Of a stretch of DNA of 64,000 nt, positions 50,663 through 63,300 are shown one piece after another. A program made the translations under genes and the position numbers. The DNA is from Serilophus lunatus (Eukaryota; Chordata; Aves; Passeriformes; Eurylaimidae), in NCBI GenBank assembly GCA_013399895.1, contig VXBA01001255.1:1178001-1242000 (forward strand), given 5' to 3'. The notes below the pieces were generated by a model that ran no database searches, was not told the origin of the DNA, and was given only the letters and a program-made list of their open reading frames with translations. Position 1 is the stretch's first letter. Each line of letters opens with the position of its first letter.

Positions 50663-52200
50663 AAACTCAATTTGTTTCACATTTGCCAGTCTTTACAGTA
50701 GTCCCACAACACAGAATCCATTTAGCAACATCTGCATAGCAGGCCAGAACACCTCAATGAACTGCCAAATCCTGATTTTTCCCAAACCTCTTCCCCCTTG
50801 GCTCAATCTGAAGGCTGCTACCATGTCTCACAGGAAGTTTGATCAGCTGTTCCTCTGCTTTGGTTTTGCATGAAGAACCACAGCTATGTCCAGGCCAGGC
50901 TTTATAGCTGGGTACAAGAGCAGTCACGCTGGGCACCAAGCAGCTCTTGCCTGTGAAGCCAGTGCCTGGCAGATGAGCTTCAGCCATCCAGTGCACAGGC
51001 TCTGCAAACCAACCTCCAGGGTCAGCCTTCCCAACTTGCTGCACATATGGGCAGCAAGTCTGGCCTTGGATGCAGTCCCAAAACTCAGAGCAGAATGGAG
51101 TTCCTCCTGCAGATGTCCAGGAAACTGGTAACAAAAGCTTGTCCATCTTGTAATTGGCTGTCTCTGATAATTAAGACTTCATTTTCACATTAAGTAATTC
51201 CATCATATCAGGTCTATTTATTGACAAATTGTGGGTTATGGTTTTTCTCTTTCCAGTTTTCAGCCTTGTGATTTTTCTTGAGCTCCAAAGCACTCAAAGC
51301 TGAGATTGCACTAAGTCAGAACACTGCTTCCAAGCTGGCTAGAGGCCAGCAGATAGCACCACTGAGACCAAAAATTAAAATCTAAGAGAATGAAAAAAAA
51401 TAAAACAGATCCTCCAATTACAAACTTTACATCTCTCATTACTATAGAAGATGTTACATGTTCATCACAATCTGCTTCTTCTAACACTTGGAAAGCTGGA
51501 TTGCACATAACTAAAACAAGACATCAAATGTGTCTTGCATGGAAAAATTTCGGTTCCCAGGAGAAATCATAACCATACAATGACACAGCTTGAGCTAGGA
51601 AATCTACTATTTATTAAAATCAATAGTGCCTCTGGTAACATCATTATGCCTAAATAATAGTTTAAGCAAATATAACAGCATGGCATACAAATAGTAAAGG
51701 TATGAAATCAAAGAAAGGAAAGAATCTGTGTATAAATACAAAAATGTGAAAAATTATGAAGGTTAAACCAATCAAAAAATATAAGCAGAGAAATACATTT
51801 TGATTCTATTAGACTGCAAAAATTTGACACTATAAATGGAGTGCTCTGCAGTTGACTAGGCAAACTATGGGATGACTGACAGCAGAGAACAGGCTCTTGC
51901 TGAGCTATTTACATCTCTGTGCTCTGTGAGGCTATATAACATCTACAGCTCCAGATACAGTACACTGCTGTGTTCCCAGCCTGCACACAGATCTGGAGCT
52001 AGAAACATGTCCACTCACCCAAAGACAAAGCCCATCAGCCTCATTATCTGGTACCATGACAGTTTGCAGGGCTCTGCCGATGGGAAAGGCCCAACACTAA
52101 TGCTGTAGGAGGACAACTGCAGAATGATAGTGTTTAAAAAAAAACATAAAACACAAAACACAATAAAACCAAAGCAAACTCAAAACACATTAAGCTCATT
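50663..52200. other. non-coding stretch, no gene seen
   Basis: The minus frame 50754-51146 (130 codons) and its plus-strand shadow 50886-51131 are in a slightly GC-richer patch and cysteine-rich by composition, but no domain, signal or exon structure was recognised. An A/C-rich low-complexity tract spans about 52133-52190. Confidence 0.5.
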
Positions 52201-52254
52201 GTAATGGTTATTTATTTTAATTAAATCATTAATAAAATTTAATTACAAAGTAAT
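52201..52254. promoter_or_regulatory. dense TAAT/ATTA cluster
   Basis: Eight TAAT or ATTA cores lie within 54 bp: 52202, 52218, 52220, 52228, 52230, 52240, 52242 and 52251. Several are overlapping inverted pairs (TTTTAATTAAAT, CATTAATA, TTTAATTACA). Such clusters are compatible with homeodomain binding or with an AT-rich matrix-attachment type sequence. The count is direct; the function is inferred. Confidence 0.3.
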
Positions 52255-53224
52255 AAAAACCCAGTTGGATAAGCACTAGTTAACACATCCATGGAGCTTT
52301 AACACTACTGAAGTGAAATTTATTCAGTCTGATACACCAGTTCAATTAAATTTGAGGAATGCTGGTTTCTCCACAGCTAATCCTCATCTAGCTCAGTCAT
52401 TCAGAAGTTAAGGGGAAGATCGTTTTTAACTTAACAGTTACAATTTTACAGTCTCTTTGAGAATAGGAAGGAAATACACCATGTCGCTTCCAAGCGATCC
52501 CAGTAACTTGTAGATGCAAAGGAAAGTTTCTTATTATGTTGAAGGAAATACACTATCACATTGTGCAACTGCTGTTTAGGCCTCCGAGACATCTCCTGGA
52601 TTATCAAACATTTTCTTAAAAGCATTCTGTTCAAGAGGAAAAAAGGGGTAAATAGAAAACTCCCTAGACTGGAACTGACTGAGCAAAACAGCCCTGAGTG
52701 AAGAGTTTTAAGAGGGGTTTTTTTGTTGTTATTTTTTATTAAACCACACTCATGCTTCAAACAATGGCAAGTTGCTAAGTGCTCAGAGAAAATAATCATC
52801 TGCATCAGGATGCCTGAAGGCAACCTCATCTTCCACAAACATGTAACAGGCAAGTACAGAAACTATGTTGGGTTTATGATCTGCTTCTTATAAAAAGTGA
52901 CAAAATTCTTGAGAGGGGCTGGGGTCTGCCTGGCTGCAGAACAGCTCACTGAAGAGGTGCAGGGGTCCAGGCAGGCAGCAAGCAGAGCGTAAGTCAGCCC
53001 TGCACCCTGGCAACAAAGGTGACTGGCAGCTTTGCACCGTGTAGGAACAAGTAGCCTAGCCAGCAACCAAAGGAAGCAATTATTCCCTCTGCTCTGCACA
53101 ACAGTCCTTGGCAGCCTCAGTGCAAAGAAGCCTTCAAAGTGGAGCTTACTCAGCCAGAGCTATCCAGACAGTGGGGACAGAACATCTATGCCGAAAGCCT
53201 ACAGGTGCAGAGTCTGCTGAGTCC
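52255..53224. other. non-coding stretch, no gene seen
   Basis: The minus frame 52446-52853 (135 codons) and 52863-53099 show no domain I recognise. The last 100 bp before 53225 may include badly decayed CR1. Confidence 0.5.
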
Positions 53225-53550
53225 AAAGAGGACATGGCTTTGGGGGACCAGACTTGACAACAGGAAGCTCATCATGAAGAGGGGACAGGCTTGTCACAGT
53301 GGGGAACAGTGGCAGAACAAGACAGCAGGTACAAGTTGAAATATGAGGGAAAAACATTTCCCCAATGAGAACAATCAGGCAGCAGGAGACGCTGCCCAGA
53401 GTAGCCACACAGCCTTCATCTGAGAGGATTTCAAGATTCAACAAGGAATAGCTCTTAGCCACCTGACTAGACTTCAAATTGTCCCTGCTTTGAGTAGGAA
53501 GTTAGACTAGAGGTTTCTTGACCTCTCTCCCATTCCAAGTTATGCTTGTC
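53225..53550 (+). mobile_element. old CR1 3' fragment
   Basis: Blocks in CR1 sense order are GGGGACCAGACTTGACAACAGG, GTACAAGTTGAAATATGAGGG, a GCTGCCCAGAG block, GAGAGGATTTCAAGATTCAAC, AGGAAGTTAGACTAGAGG and TTCTTGACCTCTCTCCCATTCC. They match the consensus GGCACAAGCTGAAACACAGG, CAGGCTGCCCAGAG, ATTCAAGACCCGCCTGG, GGTTGGACTAGATG and ACCTCCAGAGGTCCCTTCC. The frame is destroyed by indels. The 5' limit is uncertain by about 60 bp. Confidence 0.8.
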
Positions 53551-56500
53551 TGGAGCACTCTGCTGCAAAGCAGGCAAGTCCACACTCAAATGTTGAGCAC
53601 AAACACGAAATCTCAGGGGCTTCTCTTGAACTGTATATGTAGACTGGTGGTTTAACTCATAGAATTCTGGCCGTTCTTTGGACCTCGAGTTTTATTTGCC
53701 TAAACAGGTAGCATGCATGTTCTTGTACATGGACAGCAAGAGGAGGATGCTGTTCCATGTATAGCTTTTTTCCATTTTAATAGCACTGGTCCTATGGCAT
53801 ATTTAGCTCATTAGCGTGCAAGAGTGAGCCTGAAGCACTGAAGTCCACACTCGTACCTGCTTGTAACAAGGGCCTGCCCCTGTGTTAGCCTGCCTTGTCT
53901 TTGTTCCACCCGGACCACAGACACTCAAGTCATTCTTCGAGATTTGTTTTTTCATAAATCCCAGGGTGCTGCATATCGTGAAACAACTGGGCTTGGTTGC
54001 AGATCAACTTTGTCACTACATAAATGTTTATCACTCCACTCAGAATCATTCAAAATGCAAAACTCGATTATGTCAGCCAAAAATTACAAGTAACTTTGAA
54101 GTAGAATTGATCATCTGGACAAACAACACCTGTAAGTACACAAACACATCATGGTCACAGCTTGTGTTTCATTTCCAATGTCAAAAGGGGCCAGCGCAAA
54201 GGAAATAAAATGAAGTTGGAAACAACATTCCTCTTTTTGGAACGAAATGAGGGAAAACCCAGCTGTTCCTTCCCCAAGATGCTCTGAATCATCTGCTTCT
54301 AATTATCATTAAAGAGTAATAAATAAACACAGGTGCAGTTCAATTATAAGGAAAAAGTTTGACTTAACACATTTCTTCAGCTGAGTCCTTCCCCTGTCAC
54401 AACCAAGCAGCCTGTGGCAAGTCCACCTGCTATGGTCACATTGATACCTTAAGACAGGAGAATGGAAAACACATAAACCATATTTTATTCACTGTGTCTT
54501 ACTCCACTTCCCCCTCCACTGCAAGTCTTCACTTGCCTAATTCCTGTCTCTCAGTCCTTCAATGAATGCTGGTGGAAGCCACCAGGAGCTTGGTGCAATT
54601 CATGTTGACTGTGATGAACTGACCTCCCACCAAGAGCTCAGCTGCTCCATAGCTGGAAGGCCTGTGTGCCTTCCTGCCTATTTCATTTTGATAGACCAAG
54701 ACTCCCTGGAGTGTTACTAACATATTTATACGCCACACGGGTTATCCCAACAACCACCAATAAATCTTATTATCTTTCCTCCACAAGGTCTTCCTATCAC
54801 TGAGTGATTGATGCAATAAAACTTGGTATAAATATGGAGATAAACACCTGCCATTCCTTTTCTTCACTTTCTTTACAGCACCAGCAGTTTAGAAGTGACA
54901 ACCCATTGTTTCACTCTCAGCACAGGTGTTCTTAAACTGCCTGAATAACAACAGAGGCTATGCAGAAACATTCATCTTTACTTCTTGAGGGAAATAGTGG
55001 CTTCACAGACCTCATTCCCCACCACAGCCTCCTTTCTTTTTTTAAAAGAAAGTGCATTGATAGTGCTTTTAAAATTGGGGATGACAGATGCTTAACAACA
55101 GTATTTAAAGCAGTGGTACCCAACTTCTAGTTCCTGGAGACTGGTATACCAGACCAAGGGCACATGAAGCTGTTACGCCTCCCTTGGGAGGAAGGAAAAG
55201 ATTCAGCCAATCGGAATATTACATGCTCCGTATTTTTACCTACTGATCTGCAAGGCACACAAATCACTGATTGAGACCTCAGAGAAAGAAACCTAATCAT
55301 CCCATGGAAAGCTGCTGCCTCAAAGAGCTGGCATTGCAAATAAACACCAACGGAACAACTTGCTAAAAGCTTCCCAAGCTATGAACCAAACAAGCTGCCC
55401 CAATTCTTTTCTTGGTTTTTATGCAAGGTCTCCAGCATACAAGCATCTGAAATATATGACCGCTTTATTTGCTACAATAACCTGGAAAATGTAATGAGAG
55501 CTATTATTTCAAATATGAATGCTCATGTAGATTTCCCTAAAACTGAGCTTCTCTTCAACAATTTCTTAGACTGTGTCCAACCCTGGGCATAGGTAGGACA
55601 GAAAATCCCTTTGCACCCTCCAAACAATGCAATCCAGAGCTCACGATTAGGAAAATCTGCAAGCTTACACACATGCGTAATCCTTCAATGTCCTTTCTCA
55701 GTTGAGTTTCTTTGGCTACAACACGCGACACCCATATATTAAATTGAAAACATGAGAGAACACATAGTGAGCTGTAAAGTCTAGTTTAAGAGAAAAGACC
55801 AAAAAAGATAAACATGTTCTGCCACAGCCAGATGCTGCACTGTTCTCCAAAGGATTAAAAAAACTGAAGTATAATAAGAACTCCAGTGTACTAGCTACAG
55901 GATAAGCCCGAGTTAAAATATATCCAAGCTTGAGAAATTAATTGGTTTGATCCCAAACAGGACCGCTATGTTAGGAAAGAAAATTAAACCAAAGTATCCC
56001 GATGCCAACCAGAGAGGCATCAATCATTACTAATTTGACTCAAAGGCCAAACAAAAAAGGTAGAAATTAAGTGAAGTATCAATATCATTTTTCCTCCTGA
56101 TAGCCCCTTTGTTATTTGTAATAAGAGTTGGTCAGAAAACCTATGGCTTTCTTTTGCAGGATAACACATTGGAGAAAAATAATCCTCTCTGAAAAGTGTT
56201 TATTGAAATCTCTTGATTGAATTCTGATTTATTTGATTTCTAGACCAAGTTTTTCTTTGACCTTGTTCACAGAAAGAATGTTTCTTTACATTTCATTTCA
56301 AAAGAGCATTTAGAGTACAAGAGGAGAAAAGAGGAAAAAAGGGAATAGGGACTATTTTTGTATTTTCTGTTTCTTAAATATTTACAGTAGAGAAACTGGA
56401 AAAGGGTAGGGGAAAAAGTCCAGAAAGAACAAGGATGATGATGTTTAACTGGAACCAGGAGTTTTAGTCATGTGAAATGAAAAACAGTTAAACACTATTT

Positions 56501-57040
56501 CCTTCATTTTAGTTTGGCTAAAACATAAAATGCTGTCAAAACAAATGATTTTTCAGTAGATGCTATCTTTACTTCCAAAAAGTATTAGCATTTTAAGTAC
56601 TTCATATTGAAGAAAAAATAATTTCATCTTTTTTAAATCCCTAGAAATAATTAAAACAACAATTCGTCAATTCTACATGTTTTAAAGGAAAGCAGATGTC
56701 CCGTATGCCACATTAGTTTATCATATGGAGAATGAAACATAGCAAAAAGGAATTTATTGGCTAAGTATCATCACCATAATTTTGTCTCTGCTTTGACCTT
56801 GGTAATAAGGTAATCTCCTCAATTTATTATATTTAAGGAACACACTGCAGTGTACACAAGAGCTAACCATGGAAGACACTTTACCTGACTAAAAATTCCA
56901 TCCAAGTCAGAAAGTGCCTCAGAACAGCAGGGGATAGTGTTGCATCATGAAGAAAACCAGAAAATCATCTCTACTTTTCCTCTACCGCTCTAGGGCCACA
57001 AAACCAGTAGGTATTTGCTGTAGGTTGGAGCAATCATCCA
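53551..57040. other. non-coding stretch, no gene seen
   Basis: No supportable gene or transposon. Patches at 55440-55550 and 56090-56170 (CCCCTTTGTTATTTGTAATAAG, a SOX-like core beside TAAT) look like regulatory or conserved non-coding DNA. A GATTGATGCAATAAAA motif at about 54807-54822 resembles a PBX/HOX-type composite site. Confidence 0.5.
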
Positions 57041-57118
57041 AAAATATCCCAGGATTTGAAGGGAGCATCAGCTTCCCCAAAAAATGTCCTAGGATTGGGA
57101 AAGAGCATCAGCTTCTTC
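57041..57118. repeat. imperfect tandem duplication, period 40 bp
   Basis: Two copies start with AAAATATCCCAGGATT (57041) and AAAATGTCCTAGGATT (57081), and both continue to GAGCATCAGCTTC. About five substitutions separate them. The open frame 56947-57459 (170 codons), the longest on the plus strand that is not antisense to CR1, runs through this duplication. It has no recognised homologue, so it is not annotated as a gene. Confidence 0.85.
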
Positions 57119-60100
57119 TTTCACCACAGCAGAGACCAATGACTGCTGGTGAAAAGCCAGAACAAGGCAGTCTACCCAGCCTATCAGCATCAACTATAAA
57201 AAAAAATAAAACCAGGCAACACAGAAACTCCAAACCCATTTACTTTAAAAACACACAAAAAATTCCCATCATTCTATTTAGATGTTTTTCAGTTTTGCTC
57301 AGTTCCCGCCACAGACTCCAGAGCAGCAGGGAGAAAGCACTTAAACTGTCAACCTTGATGTGCTATGCCACACAAACCTATGGGGTGCTCAGCCTGCTAC
57401 CAACCTCAACAGAAAGTAAAGGGCACATGAGCTCTGGGTTTAAGGCACTGGAGGCTTAGGGGGCATTTCAGAAAGATCCATTGGGTTCAGTTTGGCATCT
57501 GAAATAGTTTGCCAGGTGCATCCTCTCCCAGAGTAGCAATCATCCACAACATTAGCAGAAAGTTAAACACCTCACTATTCCAGCCCAACACAGGATTTTT
57601 ATCTATTAGTGGAAAATTAGATGCCTCCATCCATATTATAAGAGTACACACGTTCTCCTGCCTATATATAAAGCCCTTTCATTTTATGATCAGTACAATA
57701 GTTCTGTGCTACAGCAGGCTATAATATTTTATTAATGTTAAACTTCTCCACCTGGGAATCTATACAAATCACTGTAATTTTGTCTCACTAATGTTTGTTA
57801 TCAATCTTCTCAATAAAATGAAAGCAAAACATTGCAGAGGTCCCTCTCACTGAATTTATTCTTTTTCTCTTTTTTTTCTTTTTATTTTTCACTCTTCCCT
57901 CTCCCCCCCTTGTCTGGGCTTCTGTCCAAAGTCACAATAAGTTAAGAATAGGACATTCAGAAAGCATTTTATAATTCTTTAATCACCAAACTTTGACACA
58001 CTCTAGTCATTTGTGCTGGAGCATTTTGATATAAGCAGATCACACGTAACGACAGAATCAGGTCAGCAAGGCAATTAAACACCTCTGCATTTACACTCTC
58101 AGCAAAACAATACAAAAACAAGAGAAGGATAGAGAAGGGAGGAGGGACACCATAAGCCTGCTCTGACAGACAAATAATTGGCTTCGCTTTGCTTCTGCAG
58201 GCACAGTGGAAAGGTGCAGAACTCACATCTATTAATATTCTTGCAGAGCCAGCCTCCGGGAACACACAGCAGTATGTGGGTGGCTCAGTGTCCATGAGTA
58301 TCTCAGCAGCAGGCTGCCGCAATTCTCTGTGCTTAGCTCTTCTGCTTGCGTTGATAGGGCATTGTATCATAAAACAGGGAGTTTGATACCTCAGCTTTTA
58401 AAAACTGTGTAGCGCCTGAGGCTTGATAACTACAATTTTGTGCTACTGTTTCAACAAACTCTATGGGAGTAGTAACAGTACAATTGAGCATATGCTGTTT
58501 TATCCACAGGATGGCTGTCTGCTATCCCACACATGCCTCTTTGCTTTCACCTACATGAAAAACAATATACTCACTAGCACAAAGGCTTATGGTGAGATAG
58601 AGTTCTCTCTAGGTAATTCTAAACAGAGTGTGAGCAAGTCCAGGTGTGATTATCTCCCTCAATTCATGGAGACTTGAATATGCTCAGTGCTTCTGAACTA
58701 TGTAACCTAGATTAGACATTGATATGGAAGGATCATAGGATATGAAGTTTGGGAGTCAGTTCTCACAATGACTCTTTTTCACCTAACAACAAGTTTCCTC
58801 AGCCAAACACGTGAAGAAAAGAACTTCCCCCAGACATTACCCATTTCCTGTCCCCACAACATATATTCACACACTGACTGACAGGAATCCAAAAGTTCCT
58901 TTGAGAAATCTACCAGAGACCAAATACTGATCAGCAGGACACCTTCTCTGACATCCAGTGGCCTGGATATCTGCACACAACATCATACACACAGAGCTGT
59001 GCAAACTCAAATATCTAGACTTAGGAAAAACTCAGAAACCACTTTCTGCCATTCCACACAGCCACACAAAGTTCCGTGGGCAACACCAAATTCTTTCACT
59101 ACATTCCTCTTGCAGCCACAAAGATCAAAGAGTCAAAAAACAGGCTTTCCTCAGTGTCATCACTGCTCTGGTACTGGCAATAATAATTTCAGTCAGTTAA
59201 GAATTACTTATACAGTGTGGCAGAGGCAGATCAGGCAGGCTCACAGGGGGCATAACTAGTAGGAGTGATAGGCTGAAATTAAGCAGAAGGAAAATTTTGG
59301 CTGAATAGCAAGAGAAATTTGCTTTGCTAATGGGTCAATCAATTAGACCAAGCGCACAACTCTCAGGGGAAGCATGCAAGGAAACCTGTCACTAAGATCA
59401 CTTAAAACGGGAGTGAAGGAGCTCCGGAGGTTGTCACTGCATAAGCAATTCCACACTATGCATTTAAGGAGCACTGCAATTCTGTCTAGCCCATGGGATC
59501 AAAGCCAAAACTGTCCAGGTTATACTACCCCCTGAGGTCTTAATAACTCTTACAAGTCTGCATTCCCAAAAGAAAAACAGCTTTATTCTCCCTCCTCTTC
59601 TATTTAATCCTCCCATACGCTCAGAATAGCATTCATCTAGATAATTAACACCCAGAAATTCAATGACTTATCTAAAATCTGGCTATCTTATCAGCTATCA
59701 GTGCTAGAGCAAACTACTGAGTTAGTAATTTATGCAAATTTATGTAATTTAAGACCAGAGGTCTCTCCAATAGCCACACAGAGTCAGAAATAACAATTAT
59801 CCCATTCTTTGATAGCTAAACTTTCACTGATTGAGTTACCTGTGAGACCTTAGCTTCTTAAAACATTAATTTGGTTGGCTGCAATCATGTGGCCATGATA
59901 TAAAAGACTTTTGCTTGTTTACCAAGGAAACAGAGACTACAGAAAGGACAGTACTTGTTTCTACAGTGCAAATACCACAGAGTGAAAACTAAAAGACTGT
60001 GCTGGCAGAGCAGCAAATGAATAAACAAGATCTAAATATAATTGCACTGTGTATTAACAAAGCATTTTTCAATAGACACATCAGAAAGGTTTTAGTATTC

Positions 60101-60259
60101 TGCAAGAAACATGGTGAGGTGAACCATTTAAAAGCAGCAGTACACCAGATCTTGGTCCATCAGTGCAGGGGCTACATGTTTCCCACAGCAGCAGAGATCA
60201 GACCTTTTTGACTGAAGAGATCATTACCTGTTGTGCTCTTGCAGTATCATTCCTTATCC
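57119..60259. other. non-coding stretch, no gene seen
   Basis: This is unique sequence with a T/C-rich tract at about 57855-57910. The complex sequence at 57965-58395, with GATAGGGCATTGTATCATAAAAC near 58352-58374, is another conserved-element-like patch. Minus frame 57969-58370 (133 codons) overlaps it and has no recognisable domain. Confidence 0.5.
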
Positions 60260-60305
60260 ATAGTGGGATTTGAACCCTGGCCTGCTCGCATGGTGCTCCC
60301 AGCAA
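60260..60305 (-). repeat. tRNA-derived/MIR-type SINE scrap
   Basis: TAGTGGGATTTGAACCCTGG on the plus strand is the reverse complement of CCAGGGTTCAAATCCCACTA, an excellent pol III box B (GGTTCAAATCC) and T-loop-like sequence. No D arm, anticodon arm or acceptor pairing could be drawn around it, so it is a repeat scrap rather than a tRNA gene. Confidence 0.4.
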
Positions 60306-63300
60306 GAAATTACTTATTATTGAAGGAGGAACACAGGGGAGACCAAAGCTACAAGAACAGCACAAAAAAGCAACATACAAGAGCACTGGAGAATGCAGAG
60401 AAGCCTGTAAGGCAGCAGAACAATTAGGAGTTCAATAGGCTCTACATGTGCAGATTCTCCAAAACATGCAAGAGGCCACTAATCTAGTCAGGTGGAGTCA
60501 AACTGAGCAAACTATAATTCTCTGGAAATTACTTCAGATCATGGGTGCTCTTCAATCCAGAGACAGGCCTTGAAGTCAGTCTTTTGCTAATGATAATTCT
60601 TCTGCTTTTTCTTCAAATGATAGAGTTTTCTCTGTCCTATAAAAATCAAGAAGGTCAAATACCCCATTCTCCACCCAAATTTCTCAGACACGCTAGCCCA
60701 GATTGACTCAAGGCACTAGACATGCCTATTTCCTCAGCTGCAAATTGTTTCTCAGCTATTGCCCTTGTCCTATTGATGTGACAGAACCTGCCATGGCCAA
60801 GGCACCATTTTGACATTTGAATCTTTGTCTGCTTGCCCTCTTTTAAATGGTTCACTGCATTTCTTTAAGGTACATTTTGAAACAAGGCACAATCCCCTAA
60901 GCACAGACTCCAGGCTGCTGTAAGTTAAAAGATAAGCAGCCTGTCTAGGCACATTTTCAATGCAAAATATAGCTAGAAATCAAAAATGCATGCAAAAAAG
61001 CAAAAGATTTTGCATATTCAGATCTGTGAAGAAACCAGTATTCTCTGTTTCTCCAATAGATGGTGCTAATAAATTCTTTCTCAGATAGTCATAAATAAAA
61101 AAGGTGGGTTCCTTTTTGTGGCAATGCTGCAATGAGAGAGCTGTGAAATAGGGCAGAGAAAGCAAAGAGTCGAGTCCCAGCAGGAGCCCTGGGGATTCCC
61201 CCATAATAAAGATGTGAAATGAGAATTCTGGCTCACCCCAGCAGTGCTACTGGTGCTTTCTAATCTCTTTCATTAAGTGTTAAGTTCCTGAAACCTTTTC
61301 CAAGACTTTACAGCACCCTTTTCCTTAGGTAAGGATGAAAAGTAAAAAGTAAAAGCGTACTGGCTTATCAAGGCAAAACAGCAGGAATAACAGCGTCTAT
61401 CTTCTGTCACTCCTCTGGAATGAATACAACACCCAAATTGTAGAAACAACAGTTGTTTAATGTTACAGTTATCAATCAACAGCACACTTTCATTAAAGAA
61501 TGCTGGCGTTAAAAACACTTTCCAAATTTTCCTGTTTGTTTTTCCCCCAAATGCATAAACAAGGATCTGGTTAAATAAACGTCAAAGTGTTAGAAAACTG
61601 CATTAGGGCTTGAAAACTAGATAATTAAGAAAGAAATTCACTTCCCTAATTGAGGCAAAAAAGCAACACAACAGAATGTGTAAGTAGAAGAAAACTACAC
61701 TTTTGAGAATAATTACAATGTTTACAATTTCAAATTGTTTCAAGAGCTCTTAAAAAAAACTATCACCTCGGCTGTGTCCAATCATTTTATTATTTCTATT
61801 TTTAGCACACCAAAGCTGTTGCATTTGTCCTATAACTTCCCATCTGAGACTCAGGCCATTATCCTACATCTACTGCGTTTGTCTCAACTTACACTCCCAA
61901 CGCGTGTCCTAAAACTTTAATATTCCTGCCATATTTTCTCACCTACAATTTGTCAGTCACAAGGGCTGTTCAGTTGTTCCAGACCCGAAGCAGTGCAAAA
62001 GCAGATGTTAAGAATGGAAGACAGGGTTGAGTAACTTTAAGCACCATATATAGTTTGGCTTCACCGGTTTATGCATTAGGACTAGAAAATAACGGGAAAC
62101 TCAAGCAGTTGGATACAGATGGGATTTTAACGGCAGAAGTGCCATGGTCTGAAATTTAATACTTTCTTCCAGGAAAGTCAGAGTAGGAATCGAGCAGAAA
62201 ACATCCCTGTGGAGCACAAAGCAAATGAAATCATTTCTCTCCAGATGAAGCAGCACTCGTGGACAGTACCCAAGGGATCTGGCCAAAGACCCTTCTTGTA
62301 GAAAATGGCCAGCATGGAATAAAAACACAATAGCCACCCTTTGCCTAGCACTTCAGGGAGGAGTACTCTTGACATTCACAGTGGATCTCCACTGCCCCAT
62401 ATGAATGTGTTGAGCACTTAGTAGCTGGTCTCAGTGTTCCTGGAACCATGTAGTATGGAAAAAAGGTAGTAAAGGGGAAACAAGGAAGACCAGTAGACCC
62501 AGACAGTCAGGGCATGCACCTTGACACATGTGGTATTCCTCACAACACAGGAGCTTGTATTAGCATAGTTCAACCAATGAGCCCTAGGAGCTGATCCCCC
62601 TCTACCTTTGCATCTTATTAACAGGCTATTTTAGCGCACCACAGCCAAGGAACCCAAGAACTGATGGGTCGCATGGGAGGCAGGGAAAGGATTTTAATGT
62701 TAGCTCTACAATTCAGGAAACCAAGTCACCACAAAGCACAGGGATTTTTCGGAAAACACACTGGAACTCTGCAGCAGAGTAAATAACTGAACTGAGATTT
62801 CCTGAGCCTCAGCTTAGACCCCCAAGTACATGAACTGTCCTGCCTCGCTCCTGCCTACAAGACAGCTCCCTCAAAAATAAATACCTGGGTATGAAATCAG
62901 ATGCAAATCCCTTGCTCTAAAGCATTCAGAAGTATTCTGAAAGGAGCAAAGGGAAAATGAAGAATACTCTTGAGCTGTGAATGAACAGATATCAAGGTAA
63001 TGTACAGCATATATTGCCAATTCTCACATGCTTTAGATTAAACTCTGATCCACAGAGAAAATGGCTCTAAAATATTAACCACAATCATTATGGAAGGCTC
63101 ACTTCTGACAATGTGTCTTACGGATCATTTACCAAAAGAAAATGGGTGCAATTTTAGCCAGTGTTGAAATTAATCTGCTTTTATGAGAGAAAGGAAAATA
63201 ATCCCACCTGACCAGTTCTTCTGTACTCTGTTTTGAGGAGACTAATAGAGGCAGCAGGCTTTAAATAACTAAGCTTCTTTCTGAATCTGGGGTTCTGTAG

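Noticed and set aside
50754..51146. 130-codon cysteine-containing minus-strand frame
   Set aside because: No signal peptide, regular cysteine spacing or homologous family recognised; overlapping frame on the opposite strand shows the patch is simply poor in stops.
56947..57459. 170-codon plus-strand open frame as a gene
   Set aside because: No family resemblance, low-complexity lysine/serine composition, and it crosses a 40-bp tandem duplication that would break an ancestral frame.
60260..60305. tRNA gene on the minus strand (excellent box B)
   Set aside because: No D arm, anticodon stem or acceptor stem can be paired; best explained as a SINE scrap.
62400..62700. LTR- or promoter-like patch with CCAAT box
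   Set aside because: Single common motif, no LTR ends and no second copy in the window.
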